Origin: Geobacter sp. UBA698
GTDB taxonomy: Bacteria > Desulfobacterota > Desulfuromonadia > Geobacterales > Pseudopelobacteraceae
Length of the DNA: 64,000 bases
Direction: 5' to 3'
Assembly: GCA_002298925.1 (NCBI GenBank)
Contig: DBMM01000112.1
Span: 3,086 to 67,085, forward strand
This document shows, one piece after another, positions 62,504 to 64,000 of this stretch. Positions within the stretch are counted from its first letter, which is position 1. Each line of letters opens with the position of its first letter. Under the pieces are notes generated by a model. The model made no database searches, was not told the origin of the DNA, and worked only from the letters and a program-made list of their open reading frames with translations. A program made the position numbers and the translations under genes.

Positions 62504-63916
62504 TCACATATTTTCGATTAATGCATCAGCAAATCCGGAACAGGACAACAACGTGGCTCCATCCATCATGCGTTCAAAGTCATACGTAACACGCTTCTGG
62601 CCGATAGTCCTGTCAATTGCCCTGGTTATCATACTTGCGGCTTCCTGCCACCCCATATACTCCAGCATCATGACGCCCGAAAGAATAACAGAGCCGGGAT
62701 TAACCTTGTCCAGATTGGCATATTTCGGAGCGGTACCGTGAGTTGCCTCGAATATCGCGTGACCGGTCACATAATTTATGTTTGCACCGGGGGCGATTCC
62801 GATACCGCCAACCTGAGCAGCCAGTGCATCGGAGAGCAAATCACCTTCCAGGTTCATGGTCGCAACAACATCAAATTCCTTGGCGCGTGTCAAGATCTGC
62901 TGAAGGGTGATATCGGCAATGGTATCCTTTACCATCAACAGTTTTTTCCATTTGCCGCCACCATGGGTTGAGACTAGTTTAAGCGCTGCTTCAACTTCAT
63001 TGCAGATATCGTTTTTCTGCCTGGGTGTCATCATATCGTAGCCGGGATCAATCATCCTGGCATTGTCTTCCACCGACAAACCCGCATTCCGGTCGTTATT
63101 GTCGAGTATCCAAGATTCCCGCTCAGTAACAATCTGCCCACGGAACTCAGTGACCGCCATATGATAGCCCCAGTCCTTGAATGCGCCCTCGGTGAACTTC
63201 ATGATGTTGCCCTTGTGAACAATGGTCACTGATTTGCGCTTATGCTTGATGGCATATTCTATGGCAGCACGAATCAGGCGCTCGGAACCCTGTTTGGAGA
63301 TTGGCTTGATACCTATGGAGGATGTATCAGGGAAACGAATCTTATCGACACCCATCTCATGGACAAGAAAATTTATAATCTTGTCACACTCGGTAGTTCC
63401 CTGCATCCACTCGATGCCGGCATAGATATCTTCGCAATTTTCACGAAAGATGACCATGTCAACATCTTCCGGTTTTTTGACCGGTGAGGGGACACCTTGA
63501 AACCAGCGCACCGGCCGGAGACAAACATATAAATCGAGCAATTGTCGAAGAGCAACGTTCAAGGAGCGGATGCCGCCACCAATCGGAGTAGTCAAAGGTC
63601 CTTTAATGCCGACCAGGAACTCTTTGAAGGCCATCACTGTTTCATCAGGCAACCAAGCTTTATCTCCAATTTTATCCCGGAACAGATTAAACGGTTTCTC
63701 GCCTGCGTAGACTTCCATCCAGGATATTTTTCTAGCACCACCGTAACATTTTGCTACAGCCGAATCAAAAACACGAGAGGAGGCTTTCCAGATATCGATG
63801 CCAGTACCATCACCTTCAATGAACGGAATGACCGGATTATCCGGCACAATCAGTTTTCCGTCATCCCCCATGGTAATTTTTTCACCATCGGGAACCGTAA
63901 AGTACGTATACGACAT
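62504..63916 (-). CDS. icd: Isocitrate dehydrogenase (NADP-type)
   Basis: A 470-residue enzyme with FIEGDGTG, the DTSSIGIKP segment, the late ATHGTAPKYANLDKVNP block and HKGNIMKFTEG. It makes 2-oxoglutarate, the substrate of the kor complex encoded downstream. ATG 63916 with AAAGGAGGG upstream is preferred to the frame beginning at 63943. First gene of icd-mdh-korDABC; its promoter must lie at or beyond the right edge. Confidence 0.95.
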   Translation of the reverse strand: MSYTYFTVPDGEKITMGDDGKLIVPDNPVIPFIEGDGTGIDIWKASSRVFDSAVAKCYGGARKISWMEVYAGEKPFNLFRDKIGDKAWLPDETVMAFKEFLVGIKGPLTTPIGGGIRSLNVALRQLLDLYVCLRPVRWFQGVPSPVKKPEDVDMVIFRENCEDIYAGIEWMQGTTECDKIINFLVHEMGVDKIRFPDTSSIGIKPISKQGSERLIRAAIEYAIKHKRKSVTIVHKGNIMKFTEGAFKDWGYHMAVTEFRGQIVTERESWILDNNDRNAGLSVEDNARMIDPGYDMMTPRQKNDICNEVEAALKLVSTHGGGKWKKLLMVKDTIADITLQQILTRAKEFDVVATMNLEGDLLSDALAAQVGGIGIAPGANINYVTGHAIFEATHGTAPKYANLDKVNPGSVILSGVMMLEYMGWQEAASMITRAIDRTIGQKRVTYDFERMMDGATLLSCSGFADALIENM

Positions 63917-64000
63917 CCACCCTCCTTTCGCAAGAATTGACATTTCTGTAAGCTGACCAGAGTAAATGCTGCTTCCTCAAAATGTCCACAGACACTCAGA

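Overview
The window reads as a chromosomal stretch from a Geobacter-like member of the Desulfuromonadota (formerly Deltaproteobacteria). This is inferred from gene content, not from a marker gene. The clues are the icd-mdh-korDABC TCA cluster at the right end, a GEMM-type cyclic-dinucleotide riboswitch of the kind common in Geobacter, several two-component and GAF/PAS sensor genes, a cytochrome P460, and a nrdR-rib operon. No rRNA, tRNA, transposase, integrase, prophage or CRISPR array was seen.

Layout. 1-11.7 kb: a 5'-cut hypothetical gene, an M1-like peptidase followed by a ChaN-like protein, a GAF hybrid histidine kinase, a carotenoid-oxygenase-like protein, malic enzyme, a nucleotide-sugar-epimerase-like protein, and a coupled HD-domain/radical-SAM pair. 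11.4-19 kb: a decayed, rearranged zone. A ~0.7 kb segment is present twice (11365-12058 and 15442-16143). Between and beside the copies lie broken genes: a methyltransferase fragment, a frameshifted catalase-like gene, a DUF4143-ATPase tail, a DUF362 remnant, a nucleotidyltransferase split by an amber codon, and a DksA/TraR remnant. Intact genes there are an AI-2E-family permease, a thioredoxin-DsbD-like protein, two 59-aa zinc-ribbon proteins and a 27-aa membrane peptide. 19-24 kb: a MacAB-like ABC export operon. 24-26 kb: a riboswitch with a terminator platform leading a chagasin-family inhibitor and a papain-family protease with a BACON domain. 26-34 kb: methyltransferase and DUF72 genes, then a CheY-like regulator, a very large SF2 helicase and a GAF-PAS histidine kinase in one orientation, with a dispersed repeat among them.

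34-43 kb: two secreted proteins of unknown function, an AT-rich gap, and a tamA-tamB outer-membrane assembly pair. 43-51 kb: an EAL-HDOD protein, a cytochrome P460, and a tightly packed dCMP deaminase-nrdR-ribD-ribE-ribBA-queH-DUF2905 operon ended by a strong terminator. 50-58.5 kb: a small ferredoxin, ackA, a TPR protein, ptsP, and a ruvB-Hda-like-J-domain/LRR operon. 58.5-64 kb: icd, mdh and the 2-oxoglutarate:ferredoxin oxidoreductase genes, i.e. three consecutive TCA-cycle steps.

The strongest candidate for an unusual system is the riboswitch-controlled inhibitor/protease operon. Next are the regulator-helicase-kinase cluster and two families of repeated intergenic elements, one of which carries a promoter and leader on the minus strand.
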